Part shown: one piece after another, positions 26,465-37,254 of the stretch | How the letters are laid out: each line of letters starts with the position of its first letter | Position numbering within the stretch: the stretch's first letter is position 1 | Assembly (NCBI RefSeq): GCF_003696315.1 | Contig: NZ_RFFN01000001.1 | Location: forward strand, 434,001-498,000 | DNA length: 64,000 nucleotides | DNA from: Pseudomonas songnenensis | Lineage (GTDB): Bacteria; Pseudomonadota; Gammaproteobacteria; Pseudomonadales; Pseudomonadaceae | Reading direction: 5' to 3' | The notes under the pieces: generated by a model | Database searches by the model: none | What the model was told of the DNA's origin: nothing | Seen by the model: only the letters and a program-made list of their open reading frames with translations | Made by a program: the position numbers and the translations under genes

Positions 26465-27352
26465 TCAGCGCGCCGCGGCGGCTGGCCGGGCTGCCCACCA
26501 GTCCTTCCAGCGAACCCGCTCGTCGCGCACCACCCAGCCCTCCTGTGGTGCAAAACTCTCTGACAGCCACAGCCCCCGTGTATTAACGGGGCTGAACTGG
26601 CCATCACGCAACTGCAGCAGCTGCTCCTGCGGTTGTCCCTGGTGCAGCGGAACAAGGTAGAGGTCGGGCCTGTTGCGGTTCAGGCGCGCCACCAGCTTGT
26701 CGGCCTCCAGGCGTTCGTCGACATGGTACAGGCTGAGCTGGCGAACCTCCTTCGGCAGTTCCATGCGCATGTCGTAGACCAGCTGCAACGATGCCGTCGG
26801 CAGGTGCACATAGGCGCGTGGCCGTTCCATGAGCACCATGTTGCCGCACTGCACCGGCCGTGTGGCGCCAGACTGCGAGGCGAGCTTGAAATGCACCGCC
26901 TCGCGGTAGTGCAGGCTGGCCTGATAGGGCGTGGGCAACCAGGTGTCGCCGAAGCGCCCGGCAAGCCAGCCTTCGGGCGTCTCCAGCAGGCATTCTTCGG
27001 CGATTTCCTGGATGGCGGTGAGCAATGGCAGGTTCAGCTCATGTGCCGGGATGTAGCCGGAAATCAGCTTGAGCACCACGTCGCCGCGGTCCAGGCGCTG
27101 CTGGCGGACCAGCACCCAGTATTCCCGGCCCTGCCAGCAGAGGGTCAGGCGGACCGAGACGCCCAGATTGGCCAGCTCGATGGCAAAGCGGCCCGGATCG
27201 GCCACCTCCACCGGGCGGCGGCGCGCGATGACTTCGGCGAAATTCAGCGGCCGACCCAGGCTCTGGTAGCTCAGGCTGTCGTGGCCGGCCTCGACGTAGA
27301 GAGGCAGGGTCTTGAATGCGGCAGGGCTCTTGCGTACCAGAACGCGAGGCAT
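26465..27352 (-). CDS. uncharacterised protein with a Nudix-like box (PA4993-type)
   Basis: A 295-residue cytosolic protein. Homologues at this position are often labelled metal ABC transporter ATPase, but no Walker A or signature motif is present. Residues around 97-124 (LISGYIPAHELNLPLLTAIQ, then EIAEECLLE) line up with a Nudix box. The glycine, the first Glu and a QEIAEE helix match GX5E...REUXEE, but with two extra residues in the spacer and Gln for Arg. A divergent Nudix-fold hydrolase is inferred. It is first in a minus-strand run with the aldo/keto reductase and FAD oxidoreductase genes. Confidence 0.6.
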   Translation of the reverse strand: MPRVLVRKSPAAFKTLPLYVEAGHDSLSYQSLGRPLNFAEVIARRRPVEVADPGRFAIELANLGVSVRLTLCWQGREYWVLVRQQRLDRGDVVLKLISGYIPAHELNLPLLTAIQEIAEECLLETPEGWLAGRFGDTWLPTPYQASLHYREAVHFKLASQSGATRPVQCGNMVLMERPRAYVHLPTASLQLVYDMRMELPKEVRQLSLYHVDERLEADKLVARLNRNRPDLYLVPLHQGQPQEQLLQLRDGQFSPVNTRGLWLSESFAPQEGWVVRDERVRWKDWWAARPAAAAR

Positions 27353-27437
27353 CCGGGCTCTCCTTACGGCGAACGGGGCCGCCGCGCGGCGCCGGTGGCT
27401 GCTGCCGCGCAGCGAATGGAACGCTGAGCCTCCGAGG

Positions 27438-28247
27438 TCAGTTGCCCGTCAGGACGGCGGCAGCAGTGGCTACGTTAGACGTCAAATGCTGCGGATTGAT
27501 AGTGCCGATGATCGCGCCGCTGACCCCGGGATGACCGAACAGCAGCTCGAAACTGCGACGGACCGGGTCGTCGCCTGGCTTGAGGCAGGCATGTCCGCTG
27601 GCCAGGGCCTTCTTGATCAGGATGCCCTTGCCGTGGGCTGCAGCGTAGTCGAGGACCGGTCGTTCGGCCTGCTCGTTGAGGTTGTAGGTCACCATCGCGC
27701 AGTCGCCCTGCTGCAGCGCCAGCAGCCCACCATCGACCGTCTTGCCGGACAGGCCGAAGCCGAGGATCTTGCCCTCGCGCTTGAGTTCGGCCAGGGTCTG
27801 ATAGACCTCGGTGTGCTGCAGGATATCGAGGTCGTTGCCGTCCGAGTGCACCAGCACCAGTTCGATGCGGTCGGTACGTAGGCGCTTGAGGCTGCGCTCC
27901 ACCGAGAAGCGCGTGTGGGTGGCAGAAAAGTCGAAGCGCGACTGGCCGTTCGCGAACTCCTCGCCAACCTTGCTGACGATCACCCAATCCTCGCGCTGTC
28001 CGGCCAGCAACGGGCCCAGCCGTTCCTCGCTGACGCCGTAGGCCGGCGCGGTGTCGATCAGGTTGATGCCCAGTTCGCGGGCCAGGGTCAGCAGTTGGCG
28101 AGCCTGGGCGTCGTCTGGGATGGAAAAACCGTTGGGATATTTCACCCCTTGATCGCGGCCCAGCTTCACCGTGCCTAGACCCAACGGCGAAATGCGCAGG
28201 CCGGTGCTGCCCAGTAGGCGGTGCAGGTCATGCAGCGTCGCGTTCAT
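27438..28247 (-). CDS. aldo/keto reductase
   Basis: A 269-residue NAD(P)H-dependent oxidoreductase of the AKR superfamily. The catalytic tetrad is visible as Asp and Tyr in LIDTAPAYGVSEERLG (near residues 61-76), Lys in DWVIVSKVG and His in ELVLVHSDG. The length and the YPNGFSIPDD region resemble the D-threo-aldose dehydrogenase-like group; the substrate is unknown. Its start overlaps the end of the FAD-dependent oxidoreductase gene by four bases, so the two are co-translated and may act on related metabolites. Position matches P. aeruginosa PA4992. Confidence 0.85.
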   Translation of the reverse strand: MNATLHDLHRLLGSTGLRISPLGLGTVKLGRDQGVKYPNGFSIPDDAQARQLLTLARELGINLIDTAPAYGVSEERLGPLLAGQREDWVIVSKVGEEFANGQSRFDFSATHTRFSVERSLKRLRTDRIELVLVHSDGNDLDILQHTEVYQTLAELKREGKILGFGLSGKTVDGGLLALQQGDCAMVTYNLNEQAERPVLDYAAAHGKGILIKKALASGHACLKPGDDPVRRSFELLFGHPGVSGAIIGTINPQHLTSNVATAAAVLTGN

Positions 28248-29419
28248 GGCAGCAGCCCTTCCCAGAACGGCCCGGTCAGCGGCGGACGTGGCAGTTCAGG
28301 CAGCGCCGGATGCTGGCCTGGACGGATGCCGTCACGGGCGAGGGCGGCTTCGACGCGGTCGGAGAAGTCGGGGGACAGCGCCAGCTTGGTCGGCCAACCG
28401 ACCAGCAGTCGGCCCTGCTCGGCAAGGAAGGCGTTGTCCGGACGGGCGAGTGCCGATTGTGCAGGCTCGGCGCGGTCGATACGCAGCGTGGCCCATTGCG
28501 CGGAGGACAGGTCGATCCAGGGCACCAGTTCGGCCAGCTCCTTTTTCGCGGCGGCGATCTGACTGGCTTCGTCGCGCGCCACGCCATCGACTTCGGCCAG
28601 GTCGCCGCCGAGATACCAGAGCCACTCGCCGTCCGCTGTCGGATGGCTGGTGACCGTGATCCGCGGTTTGGTGCCGCCGCCCAGGCAATGGGCATAGAGC
28701 GGCTTGAGCGTGGGCGCCTTGACGATAACCATGTGCAGCGGACGGCGCTGCATGGCCGGTTGCTGCAGGCCGAGCGACGCGAGCAGCTCGGCAGTCCCGC
28801 CACCGGCGCTGAACACGATGCGCTGGGCGCGGATCTCGCGACCATCGACGCGCAACCCGACCAGCTCGTTGTCGTCGAGCAGCGGTTCGATCCGCTGGCA
28901 GGCCAGCAGGCTGTCGCCAGCCAGCTCGGCCAGGCGGGCGATCAGGCTGGGCACGTCCAGCACCAGCTCGCTGAGCCGATAGACCTTGCCCTTGAACCGT
29001 GGATGCTGCAGCGCAGGCGGCAGCTCATCGCCCTTGACCTGGCCGACCCGCGAGCGCACCGCCTTGCTGGCGAAGAAGCTGGTGAGGTTGCCGGCCAGCG
29101 TGCCTGGCGACCAAAGATAATGCGCATCGGACAACAGACGCACGCCGCTGAGGTCCAGCTCGCCCTTGCCTTCGAGCGCTTCGCGCCAGCGCCGCGGCAT
29201 GTCCGCAATCGCCTCGGAGGCACCGGTGAGCGCACCGCTCAGCGCGTACTTGGTACCGCCATGGATGATGCCCTGGGACTTCACGCTCTGCCCGCCGCCC
29301 AGTGCTCCCTTGTCGACCAGTAGGGTGGCAAAACCCAGTCGGCGCAGGCGCGCGTTCAGCCAAAGGCCGGCGACGCCGCCGCCAACGATCAGGACGTCGG
29401 TGCTGAGGGATTCGGGCAT
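28244..29419 (-). CDS. FAD-dependent oxidoreductase (DAO family)
   Basis: A 391-residue flavoprotein. The ADP-binding motif DVLIVGGGVAGLWLNARLRR opens the chain, followed by the second FAD stretch LGGGQSVKSQGIIHGGTKYAL at about residues 42-62 (DAO/GlpD-like), and FSAGGGTAELLASLGL near 207. It probably oxidises an amine or hydroxy acid; no substrate can be named. It is the upstream partner of the aldo/keto reductase, overlapping it by four bases. Position matches P. aeruginosa PA4991. Confidence 0.85.
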   Translation of the reverse strand: MPESLSTDVLIVGGGVAGLWLNARLRRLGFATLLVDKGALGGGQSVKSQGIIHGGTKYALSGALTGASEAIADMPRRWREALEGKGELDLSGVRLLSDAHYLWSPGTLAGNLTSFFASKAVRSRVGQVKGDELPPALQHPRFKGKVYRLSELVLDVPSLIARLAELAGDSLLACQRIEPLLDDNELVGLRVDGREIRAQRIVFSAGGGTAELLASLGLQQPAMQRRPLHMVIVKAPTLKPLYAHCLGGGTKPRITVTSHPTADGEWLWYLGGDLAEVDGVARDEASQIAAAKKELAELVPWIDLSSAQWATLRIDRAEPAQSALARPDNAFLAEQGRLLVGWPTKLALSPDFSDRVEAALARDGIRPGQHPALPELPRPPLTGPFWEGLLP

Positions 29420-29474
29420 GTGCAGACCTCATTGGGTAAACGGTCGCGCAGTATAACTGCAGTCCGCCGGCAGC

Positions 29475-29807
29475 TTAGTGGCCGGCGCTGCGGGAAAACA
29501 ACTGGATGACCACCACACCGGCGATGATCAGCCCCATGCCCAGTACTGCCGGCAGATCCAGGTACTGACGATAGAGCACCGCCGCGGCGACGCTGACCAG
29601 CACGATGCCGAGCCCGGCCCAGATGGCATAGGCGATGCCGACCGGGATGGTCCGTACCACCAGCGCGAGCATCCAGAACGACAGGCTGTAGCCCGTGACC
29701 ACCAGCAGCAGTGGCAGCGGGCGACTGAAGCCGGCCAGTGCCTTCATCGAGGTGGTGGCGACCACCTCGGCGCAGATGGCGATGGCCAGGTAAACATAGC
29801 CGGACAT
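29475..29807 (-). CDS. small multidrug resistance (SMR) efflux protein
   Basis: A 110-residue four-helix inner-membrane protein of the SMR family, which works as a dimer and exports cationic compounds or guanidinium-type substrates using protons. The key membrane glutamate lies in AICAEVVATTSMKAL (E14-equivalent of EmrE), and IPVGIAYAIWAGLGIVLVS is the conserved third/fourth helix signature (the substrate-site Trp is in AIWAG). I chose the ATG at 29807 (MSGYVYLA) since it gives the exact family length of 110. It is divergent from waaA. Position matches P. aeruginosa PA4990. Confidence 0.9.
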   Translation of the reverse strand: MSGYVYLAIAICAEVVATTSMKALAGFSRPLPLLLVVTGYSLSFWMLALVVRTIPVGIAYAIWAGLGIVLVSVAAAVLYRQYLDLPAVLGMGLIIAGVVVIQLFSRSAGH

Positions 29808-29918
29808 GGCGAGATCCTGATTATGGGCGGCAAGTTCGTTCGGTTCCGACCTCGCCAACAAGTTCGCCGGCAGGGCGGTTATGGCTCGCGAGCAGGCGGC
29901 TTGCTAAGCTCCGCGCCC

Positions 29919-31187
29919 ATGAATCGCACCCTCTATACCCTGTTGTTTCACCTCGGCCTGCCGCTGGTGTTCCTGCGCCTGCTGTGGCGCGCCTGGCGCG
30001 CCCCGGCCTACTCCCGTCGTATCGGCGAGCGTTTCGCCTTCGATTTGCCGCCGCTGCGTCCGGGTGGCATCTGGGTGCATGCGGTCTCGGTGGGCGAAAG
30101 CATCGCCGCGGCGCCGATGGTCCGCGAGCTGATGGCGCGCTACCCGCACCTGCCGATCACCGTCACCTGCATGACCCCGACCGGCTCCGAGCGCATCCAG
30201 GCGCTGTTCGGCGACAGCGTGCAGCATTGCTACCTACCCTATGACCTGCCTTGGACCGCGGCGCGTTTTCTGAATTGCCTGCAGCCGAAGCTGGCGGTGG
30301 TGATGGAGACCGAGCTCTGGCCCAACCATATCCATCAGTGCGCCCGGCGCGGCATACCCGTGGCGCTGGCCAACGCGCGGCTGTCCGAACGTTCGGCCCG
30401 CGGCTACGCGCGCTTCGCCCGGCTGACCGCGCCAATGCTGGCCGAGCTGAGCCTGATTGCCGTGCAGACAGAGGCTGAAGCCGAGCGTTTTCGCCGGCTC
30501 GGCGCACGCCACGAATGCGTCGAAGTGACTGGCTCGATCAAGTTCGACCTGACCATCGACCCGGCACTGCTGGCGCGGGCGACCGATTTGCGCGATCAAT
30601 GGGCGGCGCAGGATCGGCCGCTGTGGATCGCCGCCAGCACCCATGCCGGCGAGGACGCAATCATCCTGGCCGCGCACCGACGCTTGCTGGAGCGATTTCC
30701 GCAGGCCCTGCTGCTCCTGGTGCCACGGCATCCGGAGCGCTTCGTCTCGGTGTATGAACTGGCGTGCAAGGAAGGCTTTGCTGCGGTGCGCCGCTCGACG
30801 GGCGAGGCGGTTGGCGCCGGCACTCAGCTGCTGGTCGGCGACACCATGGGCGAGCTGCTGTTTCTCTATGCCCTGGCCGACGTCGCCTTCGTCGGTGGCA
30901 GCCTGGTGCCCAACGGCGGGCACAATCTGCTGGAGCCTGCGGCCTTGGGCAAGCCGGTGCTCAGTGGCCCGCATCTGTTCAACTTTCTCGAAATCTCCGC
31001 GCAACTGCGCGATGCCGGCGCCCTGCGCGAAGTACAGGATGCCGATCAGCTGGCTGATGCTGTCGGTGAACTCTGGCGCGATCCGGCTGCCACGCAACGG
31101 ATGCGTGACGCCGGGCTGGGCGTGCTCAGGGCCAATCAGGGGGCGTTGCAGCGTCTGCTGACGGGACTGGCGAGGCTGCTCGGCTAG
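29919..31187 (+). CDS. waaA: 3-deoxy-D-manno-octulosonic acid transferase
   Basis: This inner-membrane-anchored GT30 enzyme transfers KDO from CMP-KDO to the lipid A precursor, the step before WaaC. The 422-residue protein starts MNRTLYTLLFHLGLPLVFLR with a membrane-anchor helix. It then shows WVHAVSVGESIAAAPMV near residues 48-64 (containing the catalytic Glu region), ANARLSERSARGYARF, VEVTGSIKFD, and FVGGSLVPNGGHNLLEPAAL near 324-343 in the nucleotide-binding domain. It is divergent from the SMR gene and converges on tolC. Confidence 0.95.
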   Translation: MNRTLYTLLFHLGLPLVFLRLLWRAWRAPAYSRRIGERFAFDLPPLRPGGIWVHAVSVGESIAAAPMVRELMARYPHLPITVTCMTPTGSERIQALFGDSVQHCYLPYDLPWTAARFLNCLQPKLAVVMETELWPNHIHQCARRGIPVALANARLSERSARGYARFARLTAPMLAELSLIAVQTEAEAERFRRLGARHECVEVTGSIKFDLTIDPALLARATDLRDQWAAQDRPLWIAASTHAGEDAIILAAHRRLLERFPQALLLLVPRHPERFVSVYELACKEGFAAVRRSTGEAVGAGTQLLVGDTMGELLFLYALADVAFVGGSLVPNGGHNLLEPAALGKPVLSGPHLFNFLEISAQLRDAGALREVQDADQLADAVGELWRDPAATQRMRDAGLGVLRANQGALQRLLTGLARLLG

Positions 31188-31257
31188 CCGGTGTGTCTGG
31201 TCTGCGAGGAAAGCCGGATCAGCTGCCGGCGTCATTGCGCCGTCTGGGGTGCGAGCG

Positions 31258-31280
31258 CCTGGTGGGCTTAGCCCACCAGG
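31258..31280. terminator. perfect inverted repeat between convergent waaA and tolC
   Basis: CCTGGTGGGCT-T-AGCCCACCAGG is an 11-bp perfect inverted repeat lying 70 bases after waaA and 25 bases after tolC in their convergent gap. It can form a hairpin in either transcript. Neither side has a T tract, so a bidirectional terminator is likely but not certain. Confidence 0.5.
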
Positions 31281-31304
31281 CCAAGGTTCAAGCGAGCCTC
31301 CTGC

Positions 31305-32759
31305 TCAATAATCCACCCGCACCGGCTGACCGATGGTCTGCGGCAGATCCGGCGGCAGGAAGTCGGTGTCCGGGTTGTAGTCGGGTTTCAGGTAGGCCGC
31401 GAGCTGCTGCAGGTCGTCCGGGTTCAGCGTGCCGGCGGCCTGTTTCAGGCGCAGATTGTCGAGGATGTAGTCGTAGCGGGCGTTGTTGTAGTCGCGCACG
31501 GCGCCGTAGAGGCGGCGCTGGGTGTCGAGCACGTCGACGATGTTGCGGGTGCCGACCTGATAGCCGATCTCGGTGGCCTCGAGCGCGCTCTGGTTGGAGA
31601 TGATCGACTGCCGGCGGGCTTCGACCTGCTCGATATCGGTATTCACCGCCCGATGCAGATTGCGTGTGGATTCGACCACCTGGCGGCGCAGGCTTTCGCG
31701 CTGCTGCTCGCTCTGACTGAGCTGGTAATACGCCTCGCGGCTCTGCGAGGTGGTCAGCCCGCCGCTGTAGAGCGGGATGTTCAGCTGCAGGCCGATGCTG
31801 CGCTGCTCGACGTCGCCGGTGTAGCGCGGCATGTCGAAGCCCGGGATGCCCTGGGTGTTGCTGAAGCCCAGCGAGTCGTTGTCGCCCTTGCGATAGGACG
31901 CCACTGCGTCGAGCGTCGGTGCATGGCCTGAGCGGCGCTGGCGCAGGGTTTCTTCCGCCGCAGTCACCGCGTAATTCACCGCCAGCAGGTTGAGGTTCTG
32001 CCGCGTCGCGGTATCGACCCAGGCCTTGGCCTCGTTTGGTACCGGGGCCAGCACCGGCAGGGTGTGGCGGATGCCTTCCAGCGCGATGTATTCGCGGTTG
32101 GTCAGGGTAAACAGTGCCTGGAAGGCGTCGTCAACCTGGCGCTGCGCGATGGAGCGGTTGGCCCGCGCGGTATCGAATCCGGCCTGGGCCTCGAGCACGT
32201 CCGTCTTGTCGGAAAGGCCGACCTCGAAGCGCTCGTTGGCCTGATCGAGCTGGCGCTTGAATGCGGCTTCTTCGGCTTTTACCGCGGCCAGATTGTCCTG
32301 CGCGCGCAGCACGGCGAAGTAGGCCTGGGCGCTCTGCAGGATCAGGTCCTGCTCGGCAATGGAGTATTCGATTGCGGCCTGCTCGCTCACGGCTTCCGCG
32401 GCCTTGAGCTGGAACCAGCGGTCGGCGCGGAAGATCGGCTGGCTCAGCGTCGCCTGATAGGCGGTGCCACTGCGCGACAGCGAGGTTGAGCCCATGCTGG
32501 TGTCGACGTCCGTCTCGGTGTCGCTCAGCTCGGCGCCGGCGCTGAGGTTGGGCAGCAGGCCGGCGCGTGCCTGCGGCACGATTTCCTGGCGGGCGCGGAA
32601 CTGTGCGCGAGCTGCAGCCAGGTCGGCGTTGTTGTTGACGGCTTGCTGATAGACGCTGACCAGGTCGGTCTTGCTGGCGAGCGGGACGGTTTCCTGTGCC
32701 CAGGCTGCTCCGGCGGTGAGGGAGGCCACGGCGAGAGCCAGGGGGAGTCTGCGCAGCAT
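31305..32759 (-). CDS. tolC: TolC family outer membrane efflux channel
   Basis: A 484-residue outer membrane protein that forms a trimeric channel for efflux pumps and type I secretion. The signal peptide MLRRLPLALAVASLTAGAAW ends in an AWA-Q cleavage site near residue 22. Two repeated OEP units follow, each with heptad-rich helices (for example SVYQQAVNNNADLAAARAQF and NLLAVNYAVTAAEETLRQRR). NIVDVLDTQRRLYGAVRDYN near 400 is the second-repeat hallmark. I chose the ATG at 32759, which gives a clean signal peptide. It is divergent from thiC; position matches P. aeruginosa PA4974. Confidence 0.9.
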   Translation of the reverse strand: MLRRLPLALAVASLTAGAAWAQETVPLASKTDLVSVYQQAVNNNADLAAARAQFRARQEIVPQARAGLLPNLSAGAELSDTETDVDTSMGSTSLSRSGTAYQATLSQPIFRADRWFQLKAAEAVSEQAAIEYSIAEQDLILQSAQAYFAVLRAQDNLAAVKAEEAAFKRQLDQANERFEVGLSDKTDVLEAQAGFDTARANRSIAQRQVDDAFQALFTLTNREYIALEGIRHTLPVLAPVPNEAKAWVDTATRQNLNLLAVNYAVTAAEETLRQRRSGHAPTLDAVASYRKGDNDSLGFSNTQGIPGFDMPRYTGDVEQRSIGLQLNIPLYSGGLTTSQSREAYYQLSQSEQQRESLRRQVVESTRNLHRAVNTDIEQVEARRQSIISNQSALEATEIGYQVGTRNIVDVLDTQRRLYGAVRDYNNARYDYILDNLRLKQAAGTLNPDDLQQLAAYLKPDYNPDTDFLPPDLPQTIGQPVRVDY

Positions 32760-32938
32760 GTTGGGTCCATCCTGAATAGAGCTGATGGGCAAGGCTAAGC
32801 GGCAGCTGACGGGGGGTCAAGGCGTGTGTGCGAGGCAATGTCGGATGCCGGATGTGGCTGGTCGGAATGACCGAACGGTCGACTAGTTTCGCCCTCGGCA
32901 TGGCGTTCGTACCGGCTCTTGATTAGACTCGATGGCGT
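32760..32938. other. tolC/thiC divergent intergenic region
   Basis: The stretch from the tolC start to the thiC aptamer holds no supportable gene. It must carry the promoters for both. GACCG-AA-CGGTC at 32869-32880 is a perfect palindrome next to a second GGTC-N5-GACC arrangement (32860-32872), a candidate operator. TAGACT at 32924-32929 is a possible thiC -10 box, placing the RNA start just before the riboswitch; no good -35 is seen. Confidence 0.4.
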
Positions 32939-35022
<2,084 letters not shown>

Positions 35023-35052
35023 CCGGCGAGGTGTGATCGACTGCCTGAGCCA

Positions 35053-35080
35053 AAGCGGGCCGGCCGATGCCGGCCCGCTT
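35053..35080. terminator. bidirectional terminator between thiC and the lipoprotein gene
   Basis: AAGCGGGCCGGC (35053-35064) and GCCGGCCCGCTT (35069-35080) make a 12-bp perfect stem with a CGAT loop. It begins with AA and ends with TT, so it can serve both thiC and the convergent minus-strand gene. Confidence 0.75.
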
Positions 35081-35087
35081 CATATCC

Positions 35088-35825
35088 TCAGAGATATTCC
35101 GGCTTCAGAATGCCTTTGAGCTGCTCATGGGGAATGAACAGCTCGGGGTGGCCGCTCGAGTACGGTGCAATGCTGTACACGTCATATTTGAGCAGTACGC
35201 TGTCCTTCAGCAGCGCGACGTTCGCGGTCTGCTGGAACGGCCAGAACTCGAGGAATGCGGCATCCTGGTCGTGTTCGTTCTCCACCAGCCAGCGCTGATG
35301 CGCCTGGCGCGCCGTACGCCAGAAGTTGCCTTCCTGACCGGGGATCAGCAGATCTTCCAGGCGCAGCTCGCTGTCCCTCTTGCTGTCGTAATTGATGAAG
35401 CCGCGACCGGGCATGCCGTGGGCCCCGCCGACATACAGATAGCTGGAAAGCTCGACGACCAGAATGTTGCGGTGCTGGTCGCGCAGCTTGGCCTGCAGAT
35501 AGCTGCTCCAGCCTGGCTCAGCCGTACTCAGAAAACGTTGTTGATAGCTCTGCAAGGATTCGGGCAGCCGATCATCCGGGCCGTTGAGCGTCATCCGGCG
35601 CAGGCGCGCGTCGATCAGGCGATTCAGTTCCGGCTCGTCGGCAAATGTCAGGCTATCGATGTTTACCAGCGGGCAGTTCTCCCCCTTACAGCCGTCTGGC
35701 CGTTGTTCGGTGACGGTCTGGCGGACCTCCACCGGATGTTCCGAAGCAAAGTGCTGACAGCCGCCAAGCAGCATTGCAAGGCTGCTCAGCACGATGAAAT
35801 TGCGAATGTATGCGGTTGGTATCAT
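35088..35825 (-). CDS. RsiV-like (DUF3298) lipoprotein
   Basis: A 245-residue predicted lipoprotein. With the ATG at 35825 the signal sequence IRNFIVLSSLAMLLGGC ends in a lipobox with C23. The mature part carries a DUF4163/DUF3298-like fold, with NILVVELSSYLYVGGAHGMP near residues 127-146 and the closing segment YSIAPYSSGHPELFIPHEQL, as in RsiV-type anti-sigma factors and related sugar-binding proteins. No sigma factor gene is adjacent, so the function is open. A second ATG at 35840 is possible. Converges on thiC and is divergent from nudF; position matches P. aeruginosa PA4972. Confidence 0.75.
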   Translation of the reverse strand: MIPTAYIRNFIVLSSLAMLLGGCQHFASEHPVEVRQTVTEQRPDGCKGENCPLVNIDSLTFADEPELNRLIDARLRRMTLNGPDDRLPESLQSYQQRFLSTAEPGWSSYLQAKLRDQHRNILVVELSSYLYVGGAHGMPGRGFINYDSKRDSELRLEDLLIPGQEGNFWRTARQAHQRWLVENEHDQDAAFLEFWPFQQTANVALLKDSVLLKYDVYSIAPYSSGHPELFIPHEQLKGILKPEYL

Positions 35826-36040
35826 GGTTCGTCCAGACATGGCAGTGCGCTTTCGATTGCCGGTCACACCCGAAGTTCGTGAGTTCCGGCTGGTTGAGCC
35901 TTCTTCGGTTACGGTGGTCTGCAAAGGGCTGCACCGGAGACACTGCCGCGCTAGGATGACGACGAAGCCGCTCACGATGTGACGGTTGCAGTCGTTCGCT
36001 GCCGTGTCCGGCGCGGATCAAACCGATATGAGTGGTGCCC

Positions 36041-36658
36041 ATGAGCGAGACCTTCAAACCCGGCCCGGATGATGTCCAGATCCTCCGACGAGAGCAATGC
36101 TTCAGCGGTTTCTACCGACTGGATCGTCTGCACCTGCGCCATCGCCAGTTCAACGGTGACATGGGCGCGGAGTTGAGTAGGGAGCTGTTCGTCCGCCACG
36201 ATGCGGTGTGCGTGCTGCCCTACGATCCGCTACTCGATCGCGTGGTGCTGATCGAACAGTTCCGCGTCGGTGCGCTGGGCAAGGTCGACAACCCCTGGCT
36301 GATCGAATTGGTGGCAGGTCTGATCGACAAGGATGAAGCACCCGAAGAGGTTGCACGGCGCGAAGCGATCGAAGAGGCAGGGTTGGAACTGGGCGAACTG
36401 TGGCCCGTCAGCCAGTACTTTCCATCCCCTGGTGGCAGCGATGAGCGGGTGTACCTGTATGTCGGTCGCTGCGACAGCGAGGGTGCCGATGGGGTGTTCG
36501 GACTGGCCGAAGAGGGCGAAGACATCCGTGTGCACGTCTGGTCGCTACCGGAGGCACTCCGCGCCGTGAATGATGGTCGTATCGACAATGCTGCCAGCAT
36601 CATTGCGCTGCAGTGGCTGGCCTTGAATCGCGAGCAGGTGCGGGGGGCGTGGACATGA
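36041..36658 (+). CDS. nudF: ADP-ribose diphosphatase NudF
   Basis: This Nudix hydrolase splits ADP-ribose into AMP and ribose 5-phosphate. The 205-residue protein has a complete Nudix box from G93 to L115 (GLIDKDEAPEEVARREAIEE followed by AGL), with the metal ligands E108, E111 and E112, preceded by ELVAG as in ADPRases. I chose ATG 36041 (MSETFKPGPDDV). The 3' end overlaps the DUF1249 gene by four bases (ATGA), and cpdA follows, the conserved nudF-DUF1249-cpdA-yqiA-parE order seen also in E. coli. Confidence 0.93.
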   Translation: MSETFKPGPDDVQILRREQCFSGFYRLDRLHLRHRQFNGDMGAELSRELFVRHDAVCVLPYDPLLDRVVLIEQFRVGALGKVDNPWLIELVAGLIDKDEAPEEVARREAIEEAGLELGELWPVSQYFPSPGGSDERVYLYVGRCDSEGADGVFGLAEEGEDIRVHVWSLPEALRAVNDGRIDNAASIIALQWLALNREQVRGAWT

Positions 36659-37101
36659 GAAAGACGCGCGAGCGTTACCGAGTCGACCTGCTCGAATTGC
36701 AGTCGGCCTGCGAGGCCAATTACCTACGATTGATGCGGCTGCTGCCAGGCATGCGCGGTGCTTGCGACGCACGTCGTATCGCGATCAGCCAGGGCAACAT
36801 GTTGCTCGGTGTGCTGGTGCTCGAGGTGCTGGAGAGTTGTCCCTACACCACGACGCTGCAAGTCAGTCAGGAGCATTGCCTGACCTGGTTGCCCGTGCCG
36901 AAAATGGAAGTGCGCGTCTATCACGATGCACGCATGGCCGAGGTCATTCGCGCCGAGAATGCCCGGCGTTTTCGCGGGATCTACCATTATCCCAATGCAC
37001 AGATGCACCAGCCGGACGAGAAGAACCAGCTCAACCTCTTCCTCGGCGAGTGGTTGGGTCACTGCCTGGCCTGCGGTCACGAACTCGAACCGGTACTCTG
37101 A
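36655..37101 (+). CDS. DUF1249 family protein (YqiB-like)
   Basis: A 148-residue cytosolic protein of unknown function from the DUF1249 family (E. coli YqiB). It begins MRKTRERYRVDLLELQSACE and shows the typical NYLRLMRLLPGM, CPYTTTLQVSQ, MEVRVYHDARMAEVI and DEKNQLNLFLGEWLGHCLACG segments. The ATG overlaps the nudF TGA. Conserved linkage between nudF and cpdA across gammaproteobacteria suggests a related nucleotide or signalling role, but nothing in the sequence proves one. Confidence 0.85.
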   Translation: MRKTRERYRVDLLELQSACEANYLRLMRLLPGMRGACDARRIAISQGNMLLGVLVLEVLESCPYTTTLQVSQEHCLTWLPVPKMEVRVYHDARMAEVIRAENARRFRGIYHYPNAQMHQPDEKNQLNLFLGEWLGHCLACGHELEPVL

Positions 37102-37169
37102 TTTTCCGTCGCCATCGACAGTGGACGGCGATCCGCATCCGATCTCCTGGTAGGTATGCCGCACGGTTA

Positions 37170-37223
37170 TGTGACCTAGGCCCACTTCCGAGGTTTACCC
37201 TCCTAGCGGGCTCCTACCATAAT
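37170..37223 (+). promoter_or_regulatory. cpdA promoter with a possible Vfr half-site
   Basis: TTTACC (37194-37199) and CATAAT (37218-37223), spaced by 18 bases, form a plausible sigma-70 promoter, with transcription starting near 37230. Upstream TGTGA at 37170-37174, followed by a degraded right arm around CCCACTT, resembles half of a CRP/Vfr site centred about 52 bases before the start. Vfr control of cpdA is reported in P. aeruginosa; binding here is inference. Confidence 0.4.
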
Positions 37224-37254
37224 TCCGTTGCGATTTAGCTCAAGGAGAAGGGCC

